A program made the translations under genes and the position numbers. Under the pieces are notes generated by a model. It saw nothing but the letters and a program-made list of their open reading frames with translations, was not told the DNA's origin and ran no database searches. A stretch of DNA of 64,000 bases, from positions 1 through 64,000 of the forward strand of contig CALLLH010000027.1 of assembly GCA_938082505.1 (NCBI GenBank), given 5' to 3'. Shown piece by piece: positions 27,240 through 36,732 of the stretch; positions within the stretch are counted from its first letter, which is position 1; each line of letters opens with the position of its first letter. Origin of the DNA: an uncultured Flavobacteriales bacterium. Lineage in GTDB: Bacteria; Bacteroidota; Bacteroidia; Flavobacteriales_D; Sanyastnellaceae.

Positions 27240-29372
27240 TCACTCAGGCTTCGGAAGGAGCACTTTCCTGCTCAGTTTGAGCTTGCCTGTCCGGGGGTCC
27301 CGTCCGGTCACCTTGAACTTGACCAAGTCCCCCTCATTGATGATGTCGCTGACCTGGTCCACCCGGTGATGCTCGAGTTCGGAAATGTGCAACAATCCGT
27401 CCTGTCCGGGAATGATCTCGACAAACGCACCGTAAGGCATGACCGTCTTGACCTGTCCCTCATACACTTCCCCGACTTCGACAGTGGGCGGGAAGGCAAT
27501 GGCCTTGATCCGCGCAACAGCTGCGTCGATTTTCTGCTTGTTGTCTCCGGACACTTCCACGAGGCCTTTGCCATCCGCGTCTTCAATGGAGACGTTGGCA
27601 CCGGTCGTATCCTGGATCTCGTTGATGATCTTGCCGCCAGGTCCGATGATGGGGCCGATGGCTTCAGCAGGAACCTCAAAGGAGACGATGCGAGGCGCGT
27701 GGTCCTTGTAGTCCTCACGCGGCTTGTCCATCGTCTTGAGCATCTCGTTCAGGATGTGGGCGCGCCCTTCCTTGGCCTGAAGCAAGGCTTCGGTCAATTG
27801 GGCGAATGACAATCCCTTGATCTTGATGTCCATCTGGCAGGCCGTGATGCCTTCCGTCGTTCCGGTCACCTTGAAGTCCATGTCGCCGAGGTGGTCCTCG
27901 TCACCGAGGATGTCGCTCAACACGGCATACTTGCCGGACTCTTTGTCGGTGATGAGGCCCATGGCGATGCCCGATACGGGGCGCTTGAGGGGAATTCCTC
28001 CGTCCATCAGGGCCAATGTGCCCGCACACACCGTCGCCATGGAGCTTGAGCCGTTTGACTCGAGGATTTCGCTGACCAATCGGATGGTATATGGACACTC
28101 CTCCACGGGCGGCAGCATGGGCTTCAACGCACGCAGGGCGAGGTTTCCATGACCAATCTCCCTGCGGCTCGTTCCACGGATGGGACGCGCCTCCCCTGTT
28201 GAGAACGGAGGGAAGTTGTAGTGGAGCAGGAACTTCTCGGTCTTGCGCACGAGCGCATTGTCAATGAGCTGCTCATCGTCCTTGGTGCCCAAGGTCAGGG
28301 TCGTCAGGCTCTGGGTCTCTCCCCGTGTGAACACGGCTGATCCATGGGGCCCTGGGAGGTAGTCCACTTCGCACCAGATCGGACGGATGTCCTTCGTGCC
28401 CCTTCCGTCGAGGCGGATGCCCTCGTTCAGGAGCAGGTCGCGGATTGCCTTCTTCTGGGTCGCTTTGAAGTAGTCACGCAACATGTACTGCTTTTCGGCC
28501 TTCTCCTCGTCGGACAGGGTCTCGAGGAAAGTCTGCTTGATGGCCTTGAAGGACATGCCGCGCTCCAGCTTGGACCCCGCATTCTTGGCGGCATCGTAGT
28601 ACTGCTGGTACAGCTCGTCGTGCATGCGCTGCTTCAGCGCTTCATCGTGCTTCTCATGCTCATACTCGCGCTTGGGCGAGGATGTCGGCACCTCTGCCGC
28701 CATGTCAAGCTGCGCTTGGCATTGCTTCTGTATGGCCTTGTGAGCCGCTTCAATCGCTTCCACCATCTCCTCTTCGGAGACTTCCTTCATCTCCCCTTCC
28801 ACCATGACGATGCTGTCCATGGAACCGGCGATCATCATGTCGATGTCGGCCTCCTCCAATTGGGCATAGGTCGGATTGATCACGAATTGGCCGTCAATCC
28901 TGGCGACGCGGACTTCGGAAATCGGGCCGTCGAAAGGAATGTCACTCACCGCGAGGGCTGCCGAAGCTGCCAGGCCGGCCAAGCTGTCCGGCATGTTCTC
29001 TTTGTCGGCAGACATGAGTTGGATCATGACCTGCGTCTCGGAGTGGTAATCCTCAGGGAAGGTGGGGCGCAGGGCGCGGTCCACGAGGCGCATGACCAGG
29101 ATTTCCGTGTCGCTGGGTCGTGCTTCACGCTTGAAGAATCCTCCCGGGAAACGTCCGGTGGACGCATATTTCTCCCGGTAGTCCACCGTGAGGGGAAGGA
29201 AATCCACCCCTTCGGATGCTTCGTTGTTGCTGACTGCGGCCGCAAGCAGCATGGTATCGCCTTGACGCACCACGACACTTCCGTGGGCTTGTTTGGCGAG
29301 TTTTCCGGTCTCAATGGTGACCGGGCGACCATCACCTAAATCGATGGTCTTGGTTACAATATTCAGTTCCAT
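27240..29372 (-). CDS. pnp: Polyribonucleotide nucleotidyltransferase (PNPase)
   Basis: A 710-residue 3'-to-5' phosphorolytic exoribonuclease that acts in mRNA decay as a trimer. Domains in order: first RNase PH domain (to about 150), a helical linker (about 240-330), second RNase PH domain ([35 protein letters not shown]), KH domain ([16 protein letters not shown], about 560-615) and S1 domain ([20 protein letters not shown], about 625-695). ATG 29372 begins MELNIVTK, the normal start; the frame runs further upstream without support. It follows rpsO on the same strand, the classic rpsO-pnp order. Confidence 0.97.
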   Translation of the reverse strand: MELNIVTKTIDLGDGRPVTIETGKLAKQAHGSVVVRQGDTMLLAAAVSNNEASEGVDFLPLTVDYREKYASTGRFPGGFFKREARPSDTEILVMRLVDRALRPTFPEDYHSETQVMIQLMSADKENMPDSLAGLAASAALAVSDIPFDGPISEVRVARIDGQFVINPTYAQLEEADIDMMIAGSMDSIVMVEGEMKEVSEEEMVEAIEAAHKAIQKQCQAQLDMAAEVPTSSPKREYEHEKHDEALKQRMHDELYQQYYDAAKNAGSKLERGMSFKAIKQTFLETLSDEEKAEKQYMLRDYFKATQKKAIRDLLLNEGIRLDGRGTKDIRPIWCEVDYLPGPHGSAVFTRGETQSLTTLTLGTKDDEQLIDNALVRKTEKFLLHYNFPPFSTGEARPIRGTSRREIGHGNLALRALKPMLPPVEECPYTIRLVSEILESNGSSSMATVCAGTLALMDGGIPLKRPVSGIAMGLITDKESGKYAVLSDILGDEDHLGDMDFKVTGTTEGITACQMDIKIKGLSFAQLTEALLQAKEGRAHILNEMLKTMDKPREDYKDHAPRIVSFEVPAEAIGPIIGPGGKIINEIQDTTGANVSIEDADGKGLVEVSGDNKQKIDAAVARIKAIAFPPTVEVGEVYEGQVKTVMPYGAFVEIIPGQDGLLHISELEHHRVDQVSDIINEGDLVKFKVTGRDPRTGKLKLSRKVLLPKPE

Positions 29373-29497
29373 AAAGGAGATGTCAATTCGGGCATCCGTA
29401 ATGTCCACTGGGCGTTTCCCTGTGGAAGGTTCAGAGGGTGACGCTGCGACCGGATGCCCATGCCGCAACGAAGCTGTATGATTTTCCGTGAAGGGTA

Positions 29498-29767
29498 TCA
29501 GCGGCGCAGGCCGAGATCCTTGACGATGGCGCGGTAACGGTTGATGTCCTTGCGCTTCAGGTAATCGAGCAGACGGCGACGCTTGCCCACCAAGGTGATC
29601 AGGGATCGTTGGGTGTTGGCGTCCTTGCGGTTCTCCTTGAGGTGCTCTGTCAGGTGAGAGATGCGAAAGGAGAACATGGCAATCTGGCCTTCAGGGCTGC
29701 CGGTGTCTTCGGTGTTCTTGCCGTACTTGGCGAAGAACTCTTGTTTTTTCTCGGGTGTGAGGTACAT
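29498..29767 (-). CDS. rpsO: 30S ribosomal protein S15
   Basis: An 89-residue small-subunit protein that binds the 16S rRNA central domain. The family signature is complete: [21 protein letters not shown], then [24 protein letters not shown] 29767 gives the standard length. It is the first gene of the rpsO-pnp pair. Its leader contains a hairpin next to a perfect -7 element and could carry S15 autoregulation. Confidence 0.98.
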   Translation of the reverse strand: MYLTPEKKQEFFAKYGKNTEDTGSPEGQIAMFSFRISHLTEHLKENRKDANTQRSLITLVGKRRRLLDYLKRKDINRYRAIVKDLGLRR

Positions 29768-29797
29768 GTGGAAATCTCTACGATGTTCTTGATGCGA

Positions 29798-29810
29798 CCT
29801 GATTTTCAGG
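29798..29810 (-). promoter_or_regulatory. Hairpin in the rpsO 5' leader
   Basis: CCTGA-AAA-TCAGG is a perfect short hairpin located about 5 nt after the end of the -7 element, so at the 5' end of the mRNA. S15 represses its own mRNA through leader structures in several bacterial groups. Whether this element does so is inference. Confidence 0.4.
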
Positions 29811-29814
29811 GGTG

Positions 29815-29822
29815 CAAAAGTA
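29815..29822 (-). promoter_or_regulatory. -7 promoter element of rpsO-pnp
   Basis: TACTTTTG is a perfect TAnnTTTG match upstream of rpsO, leaving a leader of roughly 40-45 nt. Confidence 0.6.
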
Positions 29823-29862
29823 GGATGGTGCCGGCGAATGGCCAAGCCTTACATGAACTGAA

Positions 29863-30774
29863 TCAGTCCATCAGCATGCCGATGAGCTCCGCCAGCTCTC
29901 CCCTCAATTTGGCGCGGTGGACAATGCGATCCACGAAACCGTGTTCCAACAGGAATTCCGATTTCTGAAATCCATGAGGAAGGTCCTTGCCTATGGTCTC
30001 CTTGACGACCCTTGGCCCGGCAAATCCGATCAGGGCATTCGGCTCTGCCAGGTGGACGTCTCCCAGCATGGCAAAGGAAGCCGTCACCCCTCCGGTCGTC
30101 GGGTCCGTCAGCACACAGATGTACGGCAAGCCCGCCTTTGCGAGCAGACTGAGCTTGGCGCTTGTCTTGGCCATCTGCATCAAGGAAAGCCCCGCCTCCA
30201 TCATCCGGGCGCCTCCGGATTTCGTGATGCACACGAAGGGCAGGCCATTCTTGATGGCGTAATCCACTGCGCGTGCAATCTTCTCACCGACAACGGAACC
30301 CATCGAGCCTCCGATGAAGCCGAAATCCATGCAGCTGATGACCATGGAGCGGCCGGCCACCTCCCCCACTCCGGTTCGGATGGCGTCTTTCAATCCTGTC
30401 TTTTCCATGGAGGATGCAAGGCGGTCCTCATAGTCCTTGGTGTCCTTGAAACCGAGGGGATTCGCAGAAGTCATCTTGGCCTGCAGTTCCCGAAACTTTC
30501 CGCCATCGAACAGGATGCTGAAATATTCGTTTGAACCGATGCGCGCATGGTGGTCGCAATGGCCACAGATCCAGAGATTCTCCTCGTGCGCGGCACTGGC
30601 GATGACGGTCTTGCACGAAGGGCATTTGTACCAATTGCCCTCAGGTATTTCCTTTTTTTCCGCAGTCTTCGTGGTGATTCCCTCCTTCATCCTACGGAAC
30701 CAGCCCAGTCCTGAGCCTTCCGAATTGCCGGCCTCGTTCGAGCGGGCCTCAGCCTGTTGCTTTTCGTCTGCCAT
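29863..30774 (-). CDS. accD: Acetyl-CoA carboxylase carboxyltransferase subunit beta
   Basis: A 303-residue subunit of the carboxyltransferase that makes malonyl-CoA for fatty-acid synthesis, working with AccA and biotinylated AccB. The zinc ribbon has CPSC (about 50-53) and CGHC (about 69-72). The crotonase-like core includes [37 protein letters not shown] and [18 protein letters not shown]. About 35 extra residues lie before the ribbon ([15 protein letters not shown]), low in complexity. It starts 22 nt after the Omp85 gene, but a perfect -7 element just before the ATG suggests its own transcript. Confidence 0.96.
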   Translation of the reverse strand: MADEKQQAEARSNEAGNSEGSGLGWFRRMKEGITTKTAEKKEIPEGNWYKCPSCKTVIASAAHEENLWICGHCDHHARIGSNEYFSILFDGGKFRELQAKMTSANPLGFKDTKDYEDRLASSMEKTGLKDAIRTGVGEVAGRSMVISCMDFGFIGGSMGSVVGEKIARAVDYAIKNGLPFVCITKSGGARMMEAGLSLMQMAKTSAKLSLLAKAGLPYICVLTDPTTGGVTASFAMLGDVHLAEPNALIGFAGPRVVKETIGKDLPHGFQKSEFLLEHGFVDRIVHRAKLRGELAELIGMLMD

Positions 30775-30780
30775 TCGATG

Positions 30781-30788
30781 CAAATGTA
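30781..30788 (-). promoter_or_regulatory. -7 promoter element of accD, 6 nt from the ATG
   Basis: TACATTTG is a perfect TAnnTTTG match in the 22-nt gap after the Omp85 gene. It predicts a nearly leaderless accD mRNA. Confidence 0.6.
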
Positions 30789-30796
30789 GCCGCCCT

Positions 30797-33109
30797 TCAG
30801 AACGGTACGGATACGGCGGGGTGAATCCGCCAACTGCCTTCCGTGGGCAGGCTGCCCAATGGTGTCCTCCACGGCCTTCCGACATCGCATCTGAGCAGGA
30901 AGTAATCAAAGTCCAACCGCACCCCCGCACCATAGGAGACGGCCGTCTGTGAGAGGAAGGTGTCGAAGGCGAACTCCACATTGGGCCTGTTTTCCTCCGG
31001 ACGCGTCATCCAGATGTTGCCCGCATCCGTGAATGCCGCCAACTGAACCCAATCGTTGATGTACTGCCTCAGTTCGAGATTCAGTTCGAGGCGGATGTCA
31101 CCCCGCACCCTCAGTCCTTCCACATCAGAGCCCCCTGGGCCGAGGCCCAAAGCCTGCCACCCCCTCATGCTGTTGGGTCCCCCGACATAAAACTGCTTTT
31201 CCAGGGGGATGCCCACCCCCGGAATCGAGGATGATGCCGCGCCAATGAAGCATCGGCCGAATACGCCACTGCGGCCATCGTGACTCCATCCACCGCGCGC
31301 CTCCAACAGCCACCTGGTGTAGCGCGCCACTTGCACTTCTGCGGTCTCACCGAATATGCTGGGCAGCGGCACCGTGGTCTCCTGCGGTGAGCGGGGGTCG
31401 ATCAGGTGAAACAGGTTCCCCGCCCCTTCAAATTCGAGGTTGAGGCTCCACCTCCATCGTTGTTTTTTGTTTCTCGGCGTGCCGACCCACCAGTCCACAC
31501 CCGAACCGAACAGGGCCCGCGATTGAAACGAAGAAGTCACGACTTCGGATGCAAGGTCCGCCAGGTCCTCTTCAAATTGGGGCTGGAGCCGGCTCGAAGT
31601 GACGGCAATTTCAAAGGGCCTCAATTCGATTTTTGAACCTGTCGCTGGATTTTCCACGAAGCCTTCGACCAATCCGATCTGGACGTAGGTCCTGCTGAAG
31701 CTGGGGCGGTTCTCGTCCCGCAAGGTGAGGGACAGACGGCTTTCAGGCTTGTTGGACTTCGGGAACCGCGCTGGGCCGTAGGGGAAGAGCCTGCCTGTTG
31801 AATAGACCACACCCGCAGAAAGGACCCGGGAATTCAAGGGGGTCGGACCCTGAGCTTCACCATCCGAACCCGAACTGTAGGGTGTCACGGTCTCCAATCC
31901 GAGGCCGACGTCCAAGCTGATCTGTTCGGCCCGGTTCCGGAAATCCAGGTCTGCCACGGAAAGGGCCATTTCCCCGCCGATTCCCTGCCGGGAAATCATG
32001 GCGCCATTGGCCCGCATCAGCCCCCTTTTGGCCGGGTAGGCATCCAGGTGAACATGCAAGGGGGCCACCCCGTCCTTGGTCACGTCATCCCTTTGTACGA
32101 TGTCCACCCTCACGTCGCGGATCAAGGGCAGTTGGCGCAGGGACTGCCTGGCTTCGGACAACTGCTTCGGATTGTACCGATCCCCTGTGGCGAGGTGCAT
32201 GCGGTGGGACATTCCACTGACATTCCTGCCTGCGGGAACCCTCCAGAGGATGCCATTCTCCATTCGGCTTTCCAACGAATCTCCATTGCCATCGAAGGGG
32301 TGCCAATGGAAAGTCAAGCTGTCAATGATGGCCCGTCGGTGCACGAGGGTGTCCTCACCCTGGACGATGGGTGAGACCACGAGTCCGAGGTGCACCTTGC
32401 GTGATGCCCGGCTGCCTGTCGTGTCGATGTTGATGCCGAAATGATCGGAAATCAACCCGAACCACCCCTCCGATTGAAGCAGTTGGGAAAGTGCTTCCCT
32501 GTCGCGATCGAGCGCGTCAAGATCCAACGGGCGTCCCACCCATCGGGCCCAGCGATTCCCCAGTGCCTCGGTGTCATCCCCGTCCAGGCCGCTGCCTTCG
32601 GCTTTCAATGAGGTGGAACCGCATACATAACGTGGTCCCGGGTCCACGTTGACGGTGATGGTCATTTTCCCGTCGACGTTCGCGGTGTCCATCGACAGGG
32701 CGCCCTCGAGATGACCGGAGCGGACCAACCGGGATTCGAGCAACATCCGGCTGCGTTCCAACATGACGGCATCAAAGGGAGAGGCTGACCCCATCGGAGG
32801 CGGAATGCCCTGTTCGACCGCTTTTTTCCACTTGCCATTCAACCTGGACCATGCGTGACGAAAGGGAATGCCCATCCAGCGCTCCGGCGCGCGAAGGATG
32901 AGGCCGCCATCCAACATCTGCTCCAGACTTCCAGTGTTCATTTCATCGTCCCGTCCTTCTTGCGAGATGCGCCAGTCGACCTTCCAGACCACCTCACCCC
33001 CGGCCGACTGACCTTGCGCTTCGGGCATTTCGCCCAATGGCAGCAAACCCCAAGCAAGAATTGCTGCTTGGAGCGCCCTTCTTGCGCAACTTTGGGGACC
33101 AGGGAACAT
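30797..33109 (-). CDS. Omp85-superfamily outer-membrane protein (BamA/TamA-like)
   Basis: A 770-residue predicted outer-membrane barrel. A signal peptide ([19 protein letters not shown]) without a lipobox is followed by POTRA-like domains (about 60-380, for example [26 protein letters not shown]) and a 16-stranded-barrel-type C-terminus with [12 protein letters not shown], the conserved loop-6 (V/I)RG-like motif, and [21 protein letters not shown]. The end [12 protein letters not shown], with a terminal aromatic residue, fits barrel assembly. TamL proteins of this phylum are lipoproteins and this one is not, so BamA-like or TamA-like cannot be decided. Its ATG shares the CATG at 33107-33110 with the divergent trmH-like gene. 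Confidence 0.88.
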   Translation of the reverse strand: MFPGPQSCARRALQAAILAWGLLPLGEMPEAQGQSAGGEVVWKVDWRISQEGRDDEMNTGSLEQMLDGGLILRAPERWMGIPFRHAWSRLNGKWKKAVEQGIPPPMGSASPFDAVMLERSRMLLESRLVRSGHLEGALSMDTANVDGKMTITVNVDPGPRYVCGSTSLKAEGSGLDGDDTEALGNRWARWVGRPLDLDALDRDREALSQLLQSEGWFGLISDHFGINIDTTGSRASRKVHLGLVVSPIVQGEDTLVHRRAIIDSLTFHWHPFDGNGDSLESRMENGILWRVPAGRNVSGMSHRMHLATGDRYNPKQLSEARQSLRQLPLIRDVRVDIVQRDDVTKDGVAPLHVHLDAYPAKRGLMRANGAMISRQGIGGEMALSVADLDFRNRAEQISLDVGLGLETVTPYSSGSDGEAQGPTPLNSRVLSAGVVYSTGRLFPYGPARFPKSNKPESRLSLTLRDENRPSFSRTYVQIGLVEGFVENPATGSKIELRPFEIAVTSSRLQPQFEEDLADLASEVVTSSFQSRALFGSGVDWWVGTPRNKKQRWRWSLNLEFEGAGNLFHLIDPRSPQETTVPLPSIFGETAEVQVARYTRWLLEARGGWSHDGRSGVFGRCFIGAASSSIPGVGIPLEKQFYVGGPNSMRGWQALGLGPGGSDVEGLRVRGDIRLELNLELRQYINDWVQLAAFTDAGNIWMTRPEENRPNVEFAFDTFLSQTAVSYGAGVRLDFDYFLLRCDVGRPWRTPLGSLPTEGSWRIHPAVSVPF
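33087..33094 (+). promoter_or_regulatory. Possible -7 element of the TrmH-family gene
   Basis: CAACTTTG is one base from TAnnTTTG and lies 13 nt before the ATG at 33108, inside the signal-peptide codons of the divergent Omp85 gene. Confidence 0.35.
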
Positions 33110-33875
33110 GCCTACGAAGAACGAAATTCTAGCGGTGAGGGCGTTGATGCGCCGCAAAACAAGGGGCGTGGAACGCAAATTCGTGGCCGAGGGGCGAAAG
33201 GTCGTCGAGGAAGCCCTCGCCAGTGGATGGACCGTCCACGGACTTTATGCCACAGCGGGCGCTGAGGTCCCTGCGCACTGGGGTGCCGAGCAGGTCGCCG
33301 CACGCGAGATGGAAAGGATGAGTTCCCTGCAGACTCCACCCGGAGTGCTGGCCGTCCTGGGCATTCCTGAAATGGTCATTCCCCAGCCTGCTGATTTGGC
33401 CGAGCCGGGCACGCCCAAATTGGTGCTCGCACTGGATGGGATTGCAGACCCGGGCAACCTCGGCACCATCATACGCACGGCGGATTGGTTCGGCATGTCC
33501 GGGATCTTCCTTGGGGGAGGGGCTGTGGACCATTTCAATCCAAAGGTGGTGCAGGCCACCATGGGGGCCTTGTTCCGAGTTCCCGTTTGGACCTTGGACC
33601 TTGAAATGGCCCTGGGCCAGGCTGTATCGAACAACATCCCTGTCTGCGGGCTTGATCTGGAAGGCCGTTCGGTCTGGGACGCGGCCACTCCGCCCCTGCC
33701 CGATCTCCGCATTCTTGTTGTCGGAAGTGAGAGCCATGGAATTTCGGAGGGGGTCAAATCGATGTGCACTGAATTCCTGCACATACCGGGCGCAGGTCGT
33801 TCCGAATCATTGAACGCCTCCATGGCGGCGGGAATTGCCATGGCCGCCTGGGACGCGGAACGGAGGTCTTCTTGA
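33108..33875 (+). CDS. TrmH-family RNA 2'-O-methyltransferase (SpoU class)
   Basis: A 255-residue SPOUT enzyme that methylates ribose in rRNA or tRNA. An N-terminal RNA-binding substrate domain (KNEILAVRALMRRKTRGVERKFVAEG) precedes the knotted domain: ALDGIADPGNLGTIIRTADWFG (motif 1, split), VVGSESHGIS (motif 2) and PGAGRSESLNASMAAGIA (motif 3, with the SLN signature). The exact RNA target is not predictable. Full length. It converges on the acyltransferase gene with a 6-nt gap. Confidence 0.94.
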   Translation: MPTKNEILAVRALMRRKTRGVERKFVAEGRKVVEEALASGWTVHGLYATAGAEVPAHWGAEQVAAREMERMSSLQTPPGVLAVLGIPEMVIPQPADLAEPGTPKLVLALDGIADPGNLGTIIRTADWFGMSGIFLGGGAVDHFNPKVVQATMGALFRVPVWTLDLEMALGQAVSNNIPVCGLDLEGRSVWDAATPPLPDLRILVVGSESHGISEGVKSMCTEFLHIPGAGRSESLNASMAAGIAMAAWDAERRSS

Positions 33876-33881
33876 TGGGGG

Positions 33882-34883
33882 TCAGACCCGGTCGCTTTCT
33901 TCCCTGTAGATTTCACACATTCCGGTCCAGACCTGCTCTGAGTCCAGCGGGCCCGTGAGGTTGGACAATTGCTGTCCCGCCCATTCGATGCGCGTCAGGA
34001 ATTCCGGACTGAGTGCCCCCGGGTCGCCCGTGGTCAGGGCCTCTTGTGCTTCAGCGGCCCATTGACCGGAAATGCCCAAGTCAACAATGGCCCGGTCCAC
34101 GTCGGATGCCAGGATCTGCCAGCCTTCCCGACTGAGGTCTTCCGGGACCTGCACCGCTTCCCCCTCCGCAATGCGGACGACACCCTTCCACCCCTCCAAG
34201 CCCGCCCGCATGCTGCGTTCGTCATCGCCCTGCGCCTTGTGGCCCGTCAGTTTCTCGCGCAACAGCAAGGCGTCACAAGGATTCACGTCATAACGCATGG
34301 ATACCGGGCGCAGGAGACCCTTCAATGCTGCCGCTCCCTGCTCCTCTCCTCCCCATGCCATTCCCAACATCCTGAGCAGCCCGACATGGGTTTCGTCCTT
34401 GCCGTCCTTGGATCGTCCCGGAGCCTGGGCGATCCAGACGTGACCGCCATCCTGGACAATCGATGCGATGCGTCGACTCAGCCCCTTGTGCTGTTCCATG
34501 GCTGCCCTGCCGGTCAGCTCGCGGTCAATGAAGATGGCCTTGTTCGCCACCAACAGGTCCTTTACCCAAGGCACCTTGGCGAGGTTGCTTCCGAGGACAA
34601 TGTGTGTCGTTTCCAAGCCAGCCTCCACCCTCGCAAGATTGAAGAGGGCCGGGTCACAGACGATATCCCTGTGCGTCCCGATGAAGATGCCCGGCGGATC
34701 GTGCGGTTGCATGCTGCATTCCACTTTCGACGTGGTCTGCTCCACGACCCAGCGCATGAATGGCAGGCTCCACTCATTTTGAATGTGCGCCGGGGCGTCA
34801 GGCAACTCCAGCCCCTTTTCAGCGAGATACCCCCGCAAACGCTCCATTTCTGGACTTTTGAAGGACATCGTAGCGGTGCGCAT
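33882..34883 (-). CDS. 1-acyl-glycerol-3-phosphate acyltransferase-like protein
   Basis: A 333-residue LPLAT-fold acyltransferase, expected to transfer an acyl chain to a glycerolipid at the membrane. The catalytic block is GTHRDIVCD (about 68-76), the HRDI-x-x-D form seen in Bacteroidota members. KAIFIDRELTG and VWIAQAPGRSKDGKD follow, the latter like the substrate-binding FPEGTRS region but with APGRSKD. The C-terminal 120 residues are helical and family-specific. ATG 34883 is supported by TTCCTTTG (34890-34897) 6 nt upstream; ATG 34868 is also possible. Confidence 0.82.
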   Translation of the reverse strand: MRTATMSFKSPEMERLRGYLAEKGLELPDAPAHIQNEWSLPFMRWVVEQTTSKVECSMQPHDPPGIFIGTHRDIVCDPALFNLARVEAGLETTHIVLGSNLAKVPWVKDLLVANKAIFIDRELTGRAAMEQHKGLSRRIASIVQDGGHVWIAQAPGRSKDGKDETHVGLLRMLGMAWGGEEQGAAALKGLLRPVSMRYDVNPCDALLLREKLTGHKAQGDDERSMRAGLEGWKGVVRIAEGEAVQVPEDLSREGWQILASDVDRAIVDLGISGQWAAEAQEALTTGDPGALSPEFLTRIEWAGQQLSNLTGPLDSEQVWTGMCEIYREESDRV

Positions 34884-34936
34884 GGACGGCAAAGGAAAGG
34901 AACGTTTGGAAACCACCATGGACTTCATCCATGGGT

Positions 34937-34944
34937 TAATCTTG
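34937..34944 (+). promoter_or_regulatory. -7 promoter element of the DEAD-box helicase gene, 4 nt from the ATG
   Basis: TAATCTTG differs from TAnnTTTG at one position and is followed by the 4-nt spacer CAAC and the ATG at 34949. Confidence 0.5.
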
Positions 34945-34948
34945 CAAC

Positions 34949-36235
34949 ATGACGTTTGAAGACCTCAAGGTCACGCGGCAATACCTGAATGTGCTCGAAG
35001 AAATGGGCATTTCCGAGCCTACTGAAATCCAGTGCAAGGCCATTCCCAGAATCAGGGCAGGTCAGGACGTCATCGGCATTGCCCAGACCGGCACCGGAAA
35101 GACCTTGGCTTTTCTCTTGCCGCTCATGGCCATGCTGTCCCATGCGCAGGGCAAAGGTCCGCGTTGCATCATCCTTACCCCCGCCAAAGAGTTGGCGTTG
35201 CAGATCGCCAGGGTCGCCGCCGAGCTCGCAGGTGCCTCGGACCTCCGGGTGCAAGTCGTCTACGGCGGAGTCGGTCACAGGGCCCAACAGGAGAGCCTTG
35301 AGGAAGGGTGCGACCTCATCGTCGCAACCCCTGGTCGGTTCATGGAGTTGTACCTGCGACAGGCCTTTGACATCAAGGGCATTCAGCATCTGGTGCTGGA
35401 TGAGGCCGACCGACTGATGGATCTTGGGTTCATGCCGCAGCTCCGAAAGCTCCTCGAAGTGCTTCCGGTGAAACGGCAGAATCTGCTCTTTTCCGCCACG
35501 TATCCGCCCAAGACCGAAGAGATGGCGGGAGAGTTCCTGCTGTGGCCCACCCGCGTCGAGGCTTCTCCCCAGTCCACCGCCGTGGACATCATCGAGCAAT
35601 CCGGCATCAAGGCTCCGAATTTCGGCACCAAACTCAACCTGCTCGAGGCGCTGATCCGGGATGGTGACATTCCCGAACAAGCATTGTTGTTCGTCCGGGA
35701 GAAGGACCAGGCTGAGCGCATAGGTCAGCGCATTGCCCAGGCCATCACATCTTCCGTTCGAACATTGCACGCGAACAAGGGGCAAAACAGCCGGATCAAT
35801 GCCATGGACGCATTCAAGGCGGGAGAATTGCGGTTCCTCGTGGCGACGGATGTGGCCAGCCGGGGCATCGATGTCCCCCGATTGGACATGGTCATCAATG
35901 TGACCGTTCCCAAGGATCCCCACGACTACATCCACAGGATCGGCCGCACGGGACGGGCCAAGCGGAAGGGCCGGGCGCTCACCCTCGTTGACCCCAGTGA
36001 GATGGCCGCCCTGAAACGGGTGGAGGGTCTGTTGGGTGCACCCTTGATGCTCACCCCCCTTCCCGAAGGGGTCGAGGAGGTGCCGACACCCAAATGGGAA
36101 GCCCAGGCCATGGCCCGGGCTGTAGACCGCGAAAAGCGCAAGGCCGACCCCACCTTCAAGGGCGCGTTTCACGAAAAGAAGCGGAAGCCCTCCTCCGGCA
36201 AGGGCCGCAGCGGACGCCACAAGGGTCGCCGTTGA
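34949..36235 (+). CDS. DEAD-box RNA helicase (RhlE-like)
   Basis: A 428-residue ATP-dependent RNA helicase acting in ribosome assembly or RNA decay. Motifs: Q motif (MTFEDL...PTEIQCKAIP), Walker A AQTGTGKT (about 46-53), PAKELALQ (Ia), ATPGR (Ib), LDEADRLMD (DEAD box), FSATYPP (III), VATDVASRGIDVPRL (V) and HRIGRTGRAKRKG (VI). The C-terminal tail after about 385 is very basic (EKKRKPSSGKGRSGRHKGRR) and likely binds RNA. Single gene between two minus-strand genes. Confidence 0.95.
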   Translation: MTFEDLKVTRQYLNVLEEMGISEPTEIQCKAIPRIRAGQDVIGIAQTGTGKTLAFLLPLMAMLSHAQGKGPRCIILTPAKELALQIARVAAELAGASDLRVQVVYGGVGHRAQQESLEEGCDLIVATPGRFMELYLRQAFDIKGIQHLVLDEADRLMDLGFMPQLRKLLEVLPVKRQNLLFSATYPPKTEEMAGEFLLWPTRVEASPQSTAVDIIEQSGIKAPNFGTKLNLLEALIRDGDIPEQALLFVREKDQAERIGQRIAQAITSSVRTLHANKGQNSRINAMDAFKAGELRFLVATDVASRGIDVPRLDMVINVTVPKDPHDYIHRIGRTGRAKRKGRALTLVDPSEMAALKRVEGLLGAPLMLTPLPEGVEEVPTPKWEAQAMARAVDREKRKADPTFKGAFHEKKRKPSSGKGRSGRHKGRR

Positions 36236-36242
36236 GCCTGTT

Positions 36243-36635
36243 TCAAAGAGGCTCGACCGTGCCATCGCGTTCGACCCGGTAGCCCACGTCGTAGCACCAC
36301 ACCTCCGTACCACCATCCATGCCGCGGGTCATGCTGGTGTGGTAATCGAATTCGAATCCTTTCTCCTTCAGCCATTGGAGGGAGCCGATGTCGGCCATGG
36401 CCGGTGCATCCCGCCTCCATGACCTGAACGCCTTCAGGATGTCGCAATTGCGGCGAAGGATGCGGTCGACGGCTTTCTTGCTGCGGTCCGCATGGTAAGC
36501 GGGATTACCGGCGGCAAGCAATTTGCGTATGTTTCCCGGATACGAGGAAAAGCAATATTCCGAGCAGAAATCACCGGAATAGGTCGAGGACGGCGTAGAT
36601 GAGATCCGCCCCTTGCATGAAAGGCAAATGTGCAT
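36243..36635 (-). CDS. Hypothetical protein with N-terminal zinc-ribbon-like cysteines
   Basis: A 130-residue cytoplasmic protein. It begins MHICLSCKG and has a second pair in FCSEYC, giving Cys4/Cys7/Cys24/Cys28, a spacing suited to a treble-clef or ribbon zinc site. The C-terminal half (IGSLQWLKEKGFEFDYHT, TEVWCYDVGYRVERDG) looks like a small alpha/beta domain. I do not recognise a family function. The frame extends upstream to 37058 but only as the shadow of the next gene. It is convergent with the helicase gene. Confidence 0.72.
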   Translation of the reverse strand: MHICLSCKGRISSTPSSTYSGDFCSEYCFSSYPGNIRKLLAAGNPAYHADRSKKAVDRILRRNCDILKAFRSWRRDAPAMADIGSLQWLKEKGFEFDYHTSMTRGMDGGTEVWCYDVGYRVERDGTVEPL

Positions 36636-36720
36636 GGTCGTGAATTCAAAGGCAATCAAGAGCAAGGGCCCTTGATAACCTGCATCAAAAGGGAGCGCAT
36701 TCGTTGATGTTCTCCTTTCC

Positions 36721-36728
36721 TTTGTTTG
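36721..36728 (+). promoter_or_regulatory. -7 promoter element of 3-hydroxyacyl-CoA dehydrogenase, 4 nt from the ATG
   Basis: TTTGTTTG differs from TAnnTTTG at the second base and is followed by CGTC and the ATG at 36733, exactly the spacer used before the HMGL gene. Confidence 0.45.
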
Positions 36729-36732
36729 CGTC

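Noticed and set aside
28344-29339. A 331-codon plus-strand frame inside pnp
   Set aside because: It is antisense to PNPase, whose domains are unbroken on the minus strand, and has no recognisable domain.
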